From: Cerasicoccus sp. TK19100 | GTDB taxonomy: Bacteria; Verrucomicrobiota; Verrucomicrobiia; Opitutales; Cerasicoccaceae | Direction of reading: 5' to 3' | Assembly (NCBI RefSeq): GCF_027257155.1 | Contig: NZ_JAPWDU010000009.1 | Location: 95,539 to 159,538, forward strand | Length of the DNA stretch: 64,000 nucleotides | Shown here: in pieces, positions 8,121 to 16,605 of the stretch | How the letters are laid out: each line of letters starts with the position of its first letter | Position numbering within the stretch: position 1 is the first letter of the stretch | Translations under genes and position numbers: made by a program | Notes under the pieces: generated by a model | Databases searched by the model: none | What the model was told of the DNA's origin: nothing | What the model saw: the letters and a program-made list of their open reading frames with translations, nothing else

Positions 8121-9038
8121 ATGGAACACAAAAGCTACCAGGTTAACCACCTCAAACAACTGGAGTCCGAGGCGATCTACATCCTGCGCGAAACCGCAGC
8201 GCAGTTTGAAAAGCCCGCGCTGCTTTTCTCGGGCGGCAAAGACTCAATCGTCATGGCATGGCTGGCGCGCAAGGCCTTTTACCCGGCCAAGCTTCCCTTC
8301 CCGCTGGTCCACGTGGACACCGGCCACAACTTCCCGGAGACGATCACCTACCGCGACGACTTCGTGGAGCAGATCAAGGCGAACCTCGTCGTCGGCCTCG
8401 TGCAGGACTCGATCGACCAGGGCCGCGTGCAGGAAGAAAAGGGCCCCAAGGCTAGCCGCAATGCGCTGCAGACCGTGACCCTGCTCGACACGATTGAGCA
8501 GCATGGCTACGACGCCTGCCTCGGTGGTGGTCGCCGCGACGAAGAAAAGGCCCGCGCCAAGGAGCGCTTCTTCTCGCACCGTGACGAGTTTGGCCAGTGG
8601 GACCCGAAGAACCAGCGCCCCGAACTCTGGAATATTTTCAACGGCCGCAAGCAGCACGGCGAGCACTTCCGCGTGTTCCCGCTCTCCAACTGGACGGAGA
8701 TGGACGTGTGGCAATACATCAAGGCCGAGGAAATTCCGCTGCCGAGCCTTTACTTCGCCTCCGAGCGCGATGTGTTCACCCGCGACGGCGTGATCCTCTC
8801 GCAGACGGACTTCATTACGATGCTGCCGGAAGAGCAAGCCACCGCCCGCAAGGAAGTGGTCCGCTTCCGCACAATTGGCGACGCCACCTGCACTGGTGCC
8901 GTGCTCTCCACTGCGGCCACCATTGACGACATCATTGAAGAAGTCGCTGCCGCCCGCCAAACCGAGCGTGGCACCCGCTCCGATGACAAGCGCTCCGAAA
9001 CCGCCATGGAAGACCGCAAAAAGCAGGGTTACTTTTAA
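8121..9038 (+). CDS. cysD: Sulfate adenylyltransferase subunit 2
   Basis: A 305-residue ATP-pyrophosphatase-fold subunit that makes APS from sulfate and ATP together with CysN. SGGKDSIVM (residues 38-46) is the PP-loop; LVHVDTGHNFPET, GGGRRDEEKARAKER and NWTEMDVWQYI are diagnostic of CysD, as is the C-terminal MEDRKKQGYF. It follows cysC by 8 bp. Its natural partner cysN does not follow directly: a 473-bp insertion with a four-helix-bundle gene separates them (see 9041-9504). Confidence 0.97.
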   Translation: MEHKSYQVNHLKQLESEAIYILRETAAQFEKPALLFSGGKDSIVMAWLARKAFYPAKLPFPLVHVDTGHNFPETITYRDDFVEQIKANLVVGLVQDSIDQGRVQEEKGPKASRNALQTVTLLDTIEQHGYDACLGGGRRDEEKARAKERFFSHRDEFGQWDPKNQRPELWNIFNGRKQHGEHFRVFPLSNWTEMDVWQYIKAEEIPLPSLYFASERDVFTRDGVILSQTDFITMLPEEQATARKEVVRFRTIGDATCTGAVLSTAATIDDIIEEVAAARQTERGTRSDDKRSETAMEDRKKQGYF

Positions 9039-9040
9039 TA

Positions 9041-9072
9041 TGTGCCTTTGTGCTTAGTGCTTGTTTCTTGGT
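9041..9072. repeat. Degenerate TGTGCTTAGTGCTTG-type repeat, left copy of cassette
   Basis: The segment contains TTTGTGCTTAGTGCTTGTTT, an internally repetitive string. Its inverted, degenerate partner is at 9468-9504 (AACCAAGCACCAAGAACTAA). The two bracket the four-helix-bundle gene inserted between cysD and cysN. Related strings recur at 10791-10820 and 10895-10935. Confidence 0.6.
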
Positions 9073-9090
9073 TGCCCACTGAATGGAACG

Positions 9091-9459
9091 ATGAAGATCA
9101 CGAAATTTGAGGAGATTCAAAGTTGGCAGTTGGCCCGAGAATTAACCAAGCACGTTTATCGAGTATCAGCGAAAGGGGAATTTGCCAAAGACTGGGGACT
9201 GAAAGATCAAATACGCCGAGCATCGAGTTCCATAATGCATAACATTGCTGAGGGCTTTGATGGTGGTTCGAGAGCCGAATTTATTCGATTTCTTGGCTAC
9301 GCGCAACGATCTGCAACTGAAGTCATGAGCGAACTCTACGTCGCATCGGACCAAGATTACATTAGCAACGAAGAATTTAACGACCTTTATAATAGAGCTA
9401 GAACAGTCAGATCAAAAGTCGGTGGCTTCATAAAATATCTGAAGGAAATGGAATCCTAA
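9091..9459 (+). CDS. Four-helix-bundle protein (S23/TIGR02436-like)
   Basis: 122 residues from the ATG at 9091; an upstream TTG start at 9061 would read through the flanking repeat and is not favoured. The sequence shows the family hallmarks: F-E-E-I-Q-S-W-Q-L-A-R-E-L near the start, LKDQIRRASSSIMHNIAEGF, then FIRFLGYAQRSATEVMSELY. The family is named after proteins encoded in 23S rRNA intervening sequences and is also related to the Avd protein of diversity-generating retroelements; most free-standing members have no known function. It is AT-rich next to its GC-rich cys neighbours and sits in an apparent cassette inside the cys operon. Confidence 0.85.
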   Translation: MKITKFEEIQSWQLARELTKHVYRVSAKGEFAKDWGLKDQIRRASSSIMHNIAEGFDGGSRAEFIRFLGYAQRSATEVMSELYVASDQDYISNEEFNDLYNRARTVRSKVGGFIKYLKEMES

Positions 9460-9467
9460 TCCACCTG

Positions 9468-9504
9468 ACTGAAACTAAGAACCAAGCACCAAGAACTAAA
9501 ACAC
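9468..9504. repeat. Degenerate AACCAAGCACCAAGAACTAA-type repeat, right copy of cassette
   Basis: This is the inverted, degenerate partner of 9041-9072. It ends 8 bp before the cysN start codon, so the ribosome binding region of cysN falls at the edge of the repeat. Confidence 0.6.
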
Positions 9505-9511
9505 ATTTCCT

Positions 9512-10786
9512 ATGAGCGAAGAACGCGGATATTTAGACATGGACCTCCTCCGTTTTACGACGGCGGGTTCCGTTGACGACGGTAAGAGCACGCTGATTGG
9601 CCGACTCTTATACGACTCAAAAAACATTTTCGAAGACCAACTCGAAGCGGTCGAAACCAGCTCCAAGGCACGCGGCGATGAGCATGTGAACCTTGCGCTG
9701 CTGACCGATGGCCTGCGTGCTGAGCGCGAGCAGGGCATCACGATCGATGTGGCTTATCGTTACTTTGCCACGCCGAAGCGTAAGTTCATCATCGCGGACA
9801 CGCCGGGGCACATCCAATACACGCGCAACATGGTGACGGGTGCCTCGACGGCCAACCTCGCCATCATCCTTATCGACGCGCGTAAAGGCGTGATTGAGCA
9901 GACTTGCCGCCACGCTTTTATCGCGAGCTTGCTGCGCATTCAGCACGTCGTGATTTGCGTGAACAAAATGGACCTCGTGGACTGGAGCGAGAAGCGCTAC
10001 GAAGAGATCATTAAGGACTTCAAGGACTTTGCCTCGCGCTTGGATAATGTGGTCGAAGTGACCTTTATTCCGATCAGTGCGCTCGAAGGCGACAACGTCG
10101 TCGATAAGTCCAAGAACATGGACTGGTATCAGGGGCCGACGCTCATGTATCACCTGGAGCACGTTTACGTGGGCCCCGACGCCAACCATATCGACGCGCG
10201 CTTCCCGGTGCAGTGGGTGGTCCGCCCGATGTCCAACGAGTGGCACGACTTCCGCGGTTACGCGGGCCGTGTGGCTGGTGGTGTGTTCAAGCCCGGCGAC
10301 GACGTAGTCGTTCTGCCGAGCGGATTTAGCACCAAGGTCAAGGCGATCCATACGCTGGAAGGCGAGATCAAGGAAGCCTTCAATCCGCTGTCGGTGACGA
10401 TGACGCTGGAGGACGAAATTGATATTTCGCGCGGCGACATGATCGCCAAGCCGAACAATCAGCCCAAAGTCGACCAAGACATCGAGGCGATGATCTGCTG
10501 GTTCTCCGAGAAGAAAAAGCTCAAGGGCCGCGAGAAGCTGGTGCTGCGCCACACGACCAAGGAAGTGAAGGCGATCGTGAAGGATGTCCGCTACAAGGTG
10601 AACATCAACACGCTGCACAAGATCGAGGACGACCTCGAATTCGGGCTCAACGACATTGGCCGCATTTGCCTGCGCACCTCGTCGCCGCTCTTCTACGACA
10701 GCTACTCGCGCAACCGCCAAACCGGCAGCTTCGTGCTCATCGACGAATTCTCGAACGAGACCGTCGCCGCGGGTATGATCCTGTAA
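9512..10786 (+). CDS. cysN: Sulfate adenylyltransferase subunit 1 (GTPase)
   Basis: This 424-residue translation-factor-type GTPase couples GTP hydrolysis to APS synthesis by CysD. The G motifs are all present: G1 GSVDDGKST (about 15-23), G3 [13 protein letters not shown]4 NKMDL and the SALEGDNV region. The beta-barrel domains follow. It ends at about residue 424 with no APS-kinase fusion, consistent with a separate cysC in the same operon. The start at 9512 follows the cassette repeat closely. Confidence 0.96.
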   Translation: MSEERGYLDMDLLRFTTAGSVDDGKSTLIGRLLYDSKNIFEDQLEAVETSSKARGDEHVNLALLTDGLRAEREQGITIDVAYRYFATPKRKFIIADTPGHIQYTRNMVTGASTANLAIILIDARKGVIEQTCRHAFIASLLRIQHVVICVNKMDLVDWSEKRYEEIIKDFKDFASRLDNVVEVTFIPISALEGDNVVDKSKNMDWYQGPTLMYHLEHVYVGPDANHIDARFPVQWVVRPMSNEWHDFRGYAGRVAGGVFKPGDDVVVLPSGFSTKVKAIHTLEGEIKEAFNPLSVTMTLEDEIDISRGDMIAKPNNQPKVDQDIEAMICWFSEKKKLKGREKLVLRHTTKEVKAIVKDVRYKVNINTLHKIEDDLEFGLNDIGRICLRTSSPLFYDSYSRNRQTGSFVLIDEFSNETVAAGMIL

Positions 10787-10790
10787 GGGG

Positions 10791-10820
10791 TGCTCTGGTT
10801 CTTCGTGCTTGGCTCTCGGT
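10791..10820. repeat. Degenerate TGGTTCTTCGTGCTTGGCTC-type repeat
   Basis: This is the same degenerate repeat type as at 9041-9072, directly after the cysN stop codon. Its inverted partner is at 10895-10935. Between them lies only an intrinsic terminator, so this pair looks like an empty version of the cassette found between cysD and cysN. Confidence 0.5.
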
Positions 10821-10859
10821 TAGGGCCAAGTGTGGAAACTCGAAAGCAGAATTACTTTT

Positions 10860-10892
10860 AAAAAGACGCGGTGTAATCCGCGTCTTTTTTTC
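10860..10892 (+). terminator. Intrinsic terminator of the cys operon
   Basis: A 7-bp GC-rich stem, GACGCGG/CCGCGTC (10865-10871 with 10878-10884, loop TGTAAT), is preceded by an A-run and followed by a run of T. It works in either direction by sequence, but its position suits the end of cysCDN. Confidence 0.85.
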
Positions 10893-10894
10893 CA

Positions 10895-10935
10895 TTAGCA
10901 CCAGGCACCGAGAACTGAGCACCAAAACACAAGGA
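10895..10935. repeat. Degenerate GCACCAGGCACCGAGAACTG-type repeat
   Basis: This is the inverted counterpart of 10791-10820, and it resembles 9468-9504 (both end with ACCAAAACAC or AACTAAAACAC). It lies between the cys terminator and the oxoprolinase gene. Confidence 0.5.
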
Positions 10936-10990
10936 TGCCCCCGCGCCTTTTGCATAGACTTGTGGCGCGGACTGATTTTTGATCAGGGCT

Positions 10991-13900
10991 ATGGCTGAGC
11001 CCTGGCAAATCGCTGCGGACACCGGCGGCACTTTTACTGACTTGATTGGTGTGGACCCACGTGGGCGTCCGCATCGCGCCAAGGTGCTTAGTAACGCCAG
11101 TTTGCGGGCTATGGTGGCGGGTAAGTTCGGCGGTGGGTGGGTGCACCTGGAGTCGAGCTGGAGCTTTCCGGATCGCTTTTTCTGCGGCTTTTATGCGACG
11201 TTTCCCGGCGGCGAGTCCTTTCGTGTTATGGAATACCGTGCGCGCGATAAGGCGATGCTTCTTGAGTCTCGTGGTCCCTTGCCGCCGGGCAGCTTGATCG
11301 AGCTGTCGACCGGCGAGGAGGCTCCGATCCTTGGCGCGCGGGTCTTGACGCGGACGCCGGGTGATGAGCCGCTGCCGCCGATCGAGCTGCGTCTGGGCAC
11401 AACGCGAGGCACCAATGCCTTGCTCGAACGCAAGGGTGCGCGCACTGCGTTTTTCGTGACGCGCGGCTTTGCGGATTTATTGACGATTGGCGATCAGCGC
11501 CGCCCGGATTTGTTTGCGCTCGATATTCGCCGGCCCAAGCCGCTGCCGTGCGAGGTGGTCGAAGTGGAGGGCCGACTCGATGCCGAGGGTGTTGAGATCG
11601 AGCCGCTGAACATGGGCCAAGCTTTGTGGGACAAAGTAAACGCCGCGCGTTCGGCGGGTTGCCAAGTCGCTGCTATTGCGCTGCTGCATAGCTATCAAAA
11701 CCCGGCGCACGAGCAGGCGCTGGGAAACTTTTTGCGCGAAGCTGGCTTCGAGGTGGTGACGCTTTCGTCGGAACTGGCCCCATTCATCAAGCTGCTGCCC
11801 CGTGCGCAAACGGCGGTGGTCGACGCCTACTTGAGCCCGATCATGAACAGCTACTTGAATCAGGTGCAGGGTTCGCTGGGCAATGGCCGACTGCGCATCA
11901 TGACGAGTGCTGGTGGGCTTTCCGCGCGGGAGGATTTTCGCGCGAAAGATTCGCTGCTGAGCGGACCCGCCGGTGGGGTAGTCGGGGCGGTGGCCGCTGG
12001 GAAGCAGGCTGGCTTTTCGCGGGTGATCGCGTTCGACATGGGCGGCACGAGCACGGACGTTTCACGCAGTGAGGGCGCGTTCGATTATCGCTCGTCGCAC
12101 ACGGTGGGCGATGCGTCAATCCTCGCACCTGCGTTAAAAATTGAAACCGTCGCCGCCGGGGGAGGATCTATCTGTGGTTGGGATGGGCGCAAATTATTTG
12201 TCGGGCCGGACAGCGCGGGCGCGCATCCGGGGCCCGCTTGTTATGGTGCCGGTGGCCCGCTCACGGTGACCGATGTCAACCTACTGCTCGGTCGGGTGCT
12301 GCCCGCCGCGTTTAGCATCCCGGTTTATCCGGATAAAGCCGCCCGGGCGGCGGAAGAAATCGCACGTGAAGTTGGCATTGAGCGCGACGAGTTGTTGCAG
12401 GGCTTTTTGCGGATTGCGAACGAGCGCATGGCGGCGGCGATTGAAACTATCTCCGTGCGCGAGGGCTATAACCCGCAGGACTATGCACTCGTGGCCTTTG
12501 GTGGAGCCGGTGGCATGCATGCTTGCGCAATCGCGGACGAGCTGAATATCGACACCGTGCTTTTCCCGCCTCATGCCGGGGTGCTGAGCGCTTATGGCAT
12601 CCAGCAGGCGGTGGTCGAGCGCATTGGCCAGCGCCAGATCATGCAGCCGCTGTCTGCCGTTACGGGGAGCATCGAAACCTGGCTCGAAGATATCGCGACG
12701 GAGTTGCGCGCCGCGATGCAACAAGAAGGCATGACCGGTGCGGATCTGGTTGTTCGGCATCGCCGTGTAGCCTTGCGGTTAGCGGGGCAGGAGTCATCGA
12801 TCACGATCGATTACGCCAACGATTTGGCCGACGCATATCAGCGTGAGTATGAATCGGTTTTTGGTTATTTCCCGGAAGGCCGAGAAGTCGAGGTCGTTGG
12901 GTTGGAAGTCGCTGTCTCGACGAAGCCCCCCGCGCTGGATGAGGAAACGTTTGCCGCAGAGCCCACTGTATTGTGTTCGCAAGGTGCGGATATATCAACT
13001 TGGTCGCGTGGGGAAATTCCCGTCGGCGCACTCGTTCGCGGGCCGGCAATTGTGCATGATGATACCTGCACGCTTTTCATTGAGGCCAACTGGAGTGCGG
13101 TGATGGGCACGCATGGTACGCTGCGCCTTTTGCGTGAGGGCGAGCGTTCGCGGGACGAAGCGCTCAATGAATCCATCGCCCGCGAGCTGTTTACGAATCG
13201 CTTTCGGCAAGTAGTCGATGAGATGGGCGTGCAGTTGGAGCGGACCGCGGTGTCGACCAATGTGAAGGAGCGCCTCGACTTTTCCTGTGCGCTGCTCGAT
13301 GCGCAAGGGCGGCTGATCGCAAACGCACCGCACATCCCCGTCCATTTGGGCGCGCTTGGTATGTGCGTGCGGACGGTGGCGCAACATATGGAGATGTTGC
13401 CGGGCGATGTTGTGGTGACGAATCATCCGGGCTTTGGCGGCTCGCATTTGCCGGACGTCACGGTGATCACGCCAGTCTTTGTCGACGGCAAGTTGATCGC
13501 CTACGTTGCTAATCGTGCGCATCACGCGGAGCTTGGCGGGATTCGCCCGGGATCAATGCCACCCAATGCCACGTGTCTGGCGGAAGAGGGGGTGGTGATT
13601 CCGCCTACGAAAATTTTTGAAGCCGGTGATAATTGCCTATGCCGCTTGGAGGCGATGTTGCGCGAGTCGCCTTATCCATCGCGTGCGGTTGCGGATAATC
13701 TCGCGGATATCAATGCACAGTTGGCCGCCAATCGTCGTGGAGGAACGCAACTGCTGGCGATGATCGCCGACTACGGTACCGACGCCGTTGCGCACTACAT
13801 GCAGGCGCTGTTGGATTTCTCCGAGCAAGCTTTGCGGGACCAATTGAAGGCGCTTCCGTCGGGGGTACTTTCATCGGTTTCTACCTTGGATGATGGTGCA

Positions 13901-14695
13901 GAGATTAATGTGTCGATGGAAGTCGCCGATGGTCGCATCCGGGTGGATTTTGCAAACACCACGCTCCGCCATGAGGGGAATTTGAACGCAACGCCGGCCA
14001 TTGTCACCAGCGCGTTGATTTACGTGATGCGTTTGTTGGTGAGAGAAGATATACCGCTCAATGAAGGTTTGTTCGCTCCGCTGGACTTGCATTTGCCAAG
14101 GTGCTTTTTGAACCCGGAGTTTCCGCAAGATTCGCGTGAAGCACCCGCCGTTGTGGGGGGTAACGTGGAGACGAGTCAACGTGTGGTGGAGTGCTGTTTG
14201 CGGGCATTGGGCGTGGTAGCCGACAGCCAGAGCACGATGAACAATTTTATCTTCGGCAACGATGCAGTCAGCTACTACGAAACGATTGGTGGAGGCGCGG
14301 GCGCGGGTGATGGCTTTGACGGATGCTCGGGAGTCCACACGCACATGACCAATACCGCGATCACCGATCCGGAAATATTTGAGCGACGTTACCCGATGCG
14401 CTTGTGGCGTTTCGGTTTACGTGAGCGTTCTGGCGGTGCCGGATATTGGCGCGGTGGAGACGGCCTCGTGCGTGAGGTGGAGTTTTTGGCACCAATGTCG
14501 GTGTCGTTGTTAACGCAGCATCGCGAGCGCGGCCCGATGGGTGCCAAGGGCGGCGGAGATGGCATGCCTGGCGAGCAGAAGCGGATTCTGCCCGGTGGCA
14601 ATTATGAATTCCTTGCGTCATGTGTGGATTATGAGGCGCAGCCAGGCGAGCGGCTTTGTATTGAAACACCGGGCGGAGGCGGTTACGGAGTCTGA
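10991..14695 (+). CDS. Hydantoinase/5-oxoprolinase family fusion protein (HyuA + HyuB)
   Basis: 1234 residues from the ATG at 10991; a TTG four codons earlier is possible. The N-terminal half is the ATP-binding hydantoinase A/oxoprolinase part: ADTGGTFTD at residues 8-16, GTTRGTNALLERKG, then FDMGGTSTDVSR and GGGSICGWDG. The C-terminal half is hydantoinase B: NVKERLDFSCAL, VVTNHPGFGGSHLPDVTVI, and a glycine-rich end GGGGYGV. The fusion resembles eukaryotic-type 5-oxoprolinase, which opens 5-oxoproline to glutamate with ATP. An extra segment of about 75 residues (about 35-110) interrupts the first domain just after the phosphate loop. The next gene starts at the base after the stop codon. Confidence 0.9.
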   Translation: MAEPWQIAADTGGTFTDLIGVDPRGRPHRAKVLSNASLRAMVAGKFGGGWVHLESSWSFPDRFFCGFYATFPGGESFRVMEYRARDKAMLLESRGPLPPGSLIELSTGEEAPILGARVLTRTPGDEPLPPIELRLGTTRGTNALLERKGARTAFFVTRGFADLLTIGDQRRPDLFALDIRRPKPLPCEVVEVEGRLDAEGVEIEPLNMGQALWDKVNAARSAGCQVAAIALLHSYQNPAHEQALGNFLREAGFEVVTLSSELAPFIKLLPRAQTAVVDAYLSPIMNSYLNQVQGSLGNGRLRIMTSAGGLSAREDFRAKDSLLSGPAGGVVGAVAAGKQAGFSRVIAFDMGGTSTDVSRSEGAFDYRSSHTVGDASILAPALKIETVAAGGGSICGWDGRKLFVGPDSAGAHPGPACYGAGGPLTVTDVNLLLGRVLPAAFSIPVYPDKAARAAEEIAREVGIERDELLQGFLRIANERMAAAIETISVREGYNPQDYALVAFGGAGGMHACAIADELNIDTVLFPPHAGVLSAYGIQQAVVERIGQRQIMQPLSAVTGSIETWLEDIATELRAAMQQEGMTGADLVVRHRRVALRLAGQESSITIDYANDLADAYQREYESVFGYFPEGREVEVVGLEVAVSTKPPALDEETFAAEPTVLCSQGADISTWSRGEIPVGALVRGPAIVHDDTCTLFIEANWSAVMGTHGTLRLLREGERSRDEALNESIARELFTNRFRQVVDEMGVQLERTAVSTNVKERLDFSCALLDAQGRLIANAPHIPVHLGALGMCVRTVAQHMEMLPGDVVVTNHPGFGGSHLPDVTVITPVFVDGKLIAYVANRAHHAELGGIRPGSMPPNATCLAEEGVVIPPTKIFEAGDNCLCRLEAMLRESPYPSRAVADNLADINAQLAANRRGGTQLLAMIADYGTDAVAHYMQALLDFSEQALRDQLKALPSGVLSSVSTLDDGAEINVSMEVADGRIRVDFANTTLRHEGNLNATPAIVTSALIYVMRLLVREDIPLNEGLFAPLDLHLPRCFLNPEFPQDSREAPAVVGGNVETSQRVVECCLRALGVVADSQSTMNNFIFGNDAVSYYETIGGGAGAGDGFDGCSGVHTHMTNTAITDPEIFERRYPMRLWRFGLRERSGGAGYWRGGDGLVREVEFLAPMSVSLLTQHRERGPMGAKGGGDGMPGEQKRILPGGNYEFLASCVDYEAQPGERLCIETPGGGGYGV

Positions 14696-15640
14696 ATGAA
14701 AACCGCGATTATCTATCACCCCGATTGTGCGCTGCACGATACTGGTGGTTATCATCCGGAGCGGCCCGAGCGTACGCAGGCCATCGAAAAAGCGTTGCGG
14801 GATAATTTTGCGGACAAGGATATTTACTGGCTGAAGGCAACGCCAGCGGAACTCTCACGCATCGAGCAAATCCACGACCAGGGCTACGTGCGCAAAGTTG
14901 AGGAAGCATGCTTGAGAGGAGCGGATCAACTGGACCATGGCGATACGCATGTCTGTGTGGATTCATTTGCGGTCGCGCGCCTGTCGGCCGGTGGCGCGAT
15001 GCTTGCGGTAGACGAAGTGATGCAAGGCAAGGCGCGTAATGCGTTCAGCATCATGCGGCCGCCCGGGCACCACGCAGAGCATGCGCAGGCAATGGGCTTT
15101 TGTTTGTTTAATAACGTCGCGGTGGCGGCGCGCTATGCGCAGCAGCAATACGCGTTAAAGCGCGTGGCGATTATCGATATCGACGTGCATCATGGCAATG
15201 GCACGCAGCACGCGTTCTATAAAGATGGCACGGTTCACTTCACGAGTTTTCATCAGTACCCTTTCTATCCGGGGACAGGCTCGCGCAGTGAGACCGGTGA
15301 AGGCGAGGGCGTGGGCTCTACCTTGAATATCCCTCTCGTCGCCGGCGCGGAATATGAAGAGTATCAGTTGGCCTGGGATGCTGAAGTGGAGCCGGCGTTA
15401 AAGGCATTTCAGCCGGAGCTGGTTCTTATCTCCGCAGGCTTCGATGCGCACCAGGATGATCCGTTGGCAAACATGCGTTTGCGCGATGAAGACTTTTACA
15501 AACTTACCCGGTTAATCAAAAACTTTGCGGCGCAAAGTTGTGCTGGGCGATTGGTTTCGGTGCTTGAGGGAGGCTATAATTTGGACGCGTTAGCACGGTC
15601 AACCGTGGAGCACGTGCAGTCGCTTTGCGATGGAGAGTAA
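14696..15640 (+). CDS. Histone deacetylase family protein (class II/AcuC-like)
   Basis: 314 residues with the zinc-dependent deacetylase fold (arginase/HDAC superfamily). The N-terminal YHPERPERTQAI is the bacterial signature. The charge-relay histidines are in RPPGHHAEHAQAMGFCLFNN, the zinc ligands in DIDVHHGNGTQ, and the second aspartate in SAGFDAHQDDPL. Bacterial members act on acetylpolyamines, acetoin-related substrates or acetyl-lysine; the substrate cannot be told. It starts immediately after the oxoprolinase stop (no gap) and is followed 442 bp later by a lysine-rich histone H1-like gene. Confidence 0.9.
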   Translation: MKTAIIYHPDCALHDTGGYHPERPERTQAIEKALRDNFADKDIYWLKATPAELSRIEQIHDQGYVRKVEEACLRGADQLDHGDTHVCVDSFAVARLSAGGAMLAVDEVMQGKARNAFSIMRPPGHHAEHAQAMGFCLFNNVAVAARYAQQQYALKRVAIIDIDVHHGNGTQHAFYKDGTVHFTSFHQYPFYPGTGSRSETGEGEGVGSTLNIPLVAGAEYEEYQLAWDAEVEPALKAFQPELVLISAGFDAHQDDPLANMRLRDEDFYKLTRLIKNFAAQSCAGRLVSVLEGGYNLDALARSTVEHVQSLCDGE

Positions 15641-16082
15641 GCGCGTTTTGGGCGCAAACTTTGCGTGGCAAAGTAACATGTTGGTGATGGTTAGGTAACT
15701 TTATGATTGATATTTAGTCACCGACTTGCTAACTACCCCATTAACTACGGGGTTTTAAGCCTTTGTCGTCAGCAAGTAGTGACTCAAATTTGCTTACATC
15801 ACGCACCGATTATTCGGAAATTAGGATTCTGCTTAACGCAAAGTCCGAAGGGGATTGCCTCCCGTAATGCTAGCAAGTGCGGCCCAACTTCTCCTGACTT
15901 TTATCTCGCTTGCGCACATTACCCAACTGTGTCTGTGCGCACTTACTTTAACGAGCAGATGGCGCAAGTCGTGGCTGGCCTGAAGCTCAGTATGTTTTCT
16001 CTTCACCATCGATCGTGTGGCAATGCTTGCTGTGCGTAGATGATGTAGAGGCGCTACAAACCAAGAAAAGGACTAACCTGAT
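15641..16082 (+). other. 442-bp intergenic region upstream of the histone-like gene
   Basis: No convincing gene is present; the longest open frame (15707-16039) has no family features. A weak hairpin, CCCC/GGGG, lies around 15737-15753, followed by TTTT. The last 15 bases contain AAGGA (16068-16072), a good ribosome binding site for the gene starting at 16083. The rest is probably promoter and leader sequence for that gene. Confidence 0.5.
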
Positions 16083-16472
16083 ATGGCTACGAAAAAGAAA
16101 ACAACTAAAGTAGTGAAAAAGGCCGCCACCAAGAAGGCTGCCAAGAAGCCAGCCGCCAAGAAGGCGGTTGTTAAGAAAAAGGTCGCTGCCAAGAAGGCCG
16201 TGAAAAAAGTCGCTGCCAAGAAGGCGGTAAAGAAGGCTGCTAAGAAAGCGGTCAAGAAGGCATCCGCAAAAAAGGCTGCGGCCAAGAAAGCCGTGAAAAA
16301 GGCAGCCAAGAAGGCGGTTAAAAAAGCCGTTAAGAAGAAGGTCGCTAAAAAGGCCGTCAAGAAGGCTGCGGCAAAGAAGGCCGTGAAAAAGGCACCGGCG
16401 AAGAAAGCCGCCGTGAAGAAGGCACCCGTCAAAAAAGCGAAGAAGCCCAAAAAAGCGAAAAAGAAGAAATAA
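16083..16472 (+). CDS. Histone H1-like lysine/alanine-rich nucleoid protein
   Basis: 129 residues composed almost entirely of lysine, alanine and valine in repeated KKAVKKAA / AAKKAV units, ending KKPKKAKKKK. The composition matches the C-terminal tail of eukaryotic H1 and the bacterial HctB/AlgP-type nucleoid proteins, which bind DNA non-specifically through charge. There is no globular domain. The gene has its own ribosome binding site (AAGGA, 10 bases upstream). Internal repetition makes unit number prone to change between strains. It lies just downstream of a deacetylase-family gene. Confidence 0.85.
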   Translation: MATKKKTTKVVKKAATKKAAKKPAAKKAVVKKKVAAKKAVKKVAAKKAVKKAAKKAVKKASAKKAAAKKAVKKAAKKAVKKAVKKKVAKKAVKKAAAKKAVKKAPAKKAAVKKAPVKKAKKPKKAKKKK

Positions 16473-16570
16473 GTCTTAATTCGTAGCCTCGCGAATTCCT
16501 TTCTCGTCCGGCCTTCAGGGGCCGGGCGCTGAAAAGGGTTGCTTTGCGGGGCCGGATGCTGATGCTTGCT

Positions 16571-16605
16571 GGGTTTAATTAAATATCAAACCCGAAATGC
16601 CAGCA
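16571..16605 (+). promoter_or_regulatory. Hairpin over the start of the aminotransferase gene
   Basis: GGGTTT (16571-16576) pairs with AAACCC (16588-16593) just before the ATG at 16597. An outer pairing of GATGC upstream with GCATC at the start of the coding sequence could extend it around the start codon. Possible translational control or RNA stability element; not a known riboswitch pattern. Confidence 0.3.

Noticed and set aside
8244..8960. 238-codon minus-strand open frame
   Set aside because: Antisense shadow of cysD.
9617..10720. 367-codon minus-strand open frame
   Set aside because: Antisense shadow of cysN with no family features.
15737..15757. Terminator after the deacetylase gene
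   Set aside because: The stem is only 4-5 bp; too weak to call.
15707..16039. 110-codon open frame upstream of the histone-like gene
   Set aside because: No ribosome binding site, motif or protein-like composition; treated as leader or intergenic sequence.
16073..16450. Phe/Ala-rich minus-strand open frame
   Set aside because: Reverse of lysine codons (TTT/CTT); an artefact of the lysine-rich gene.
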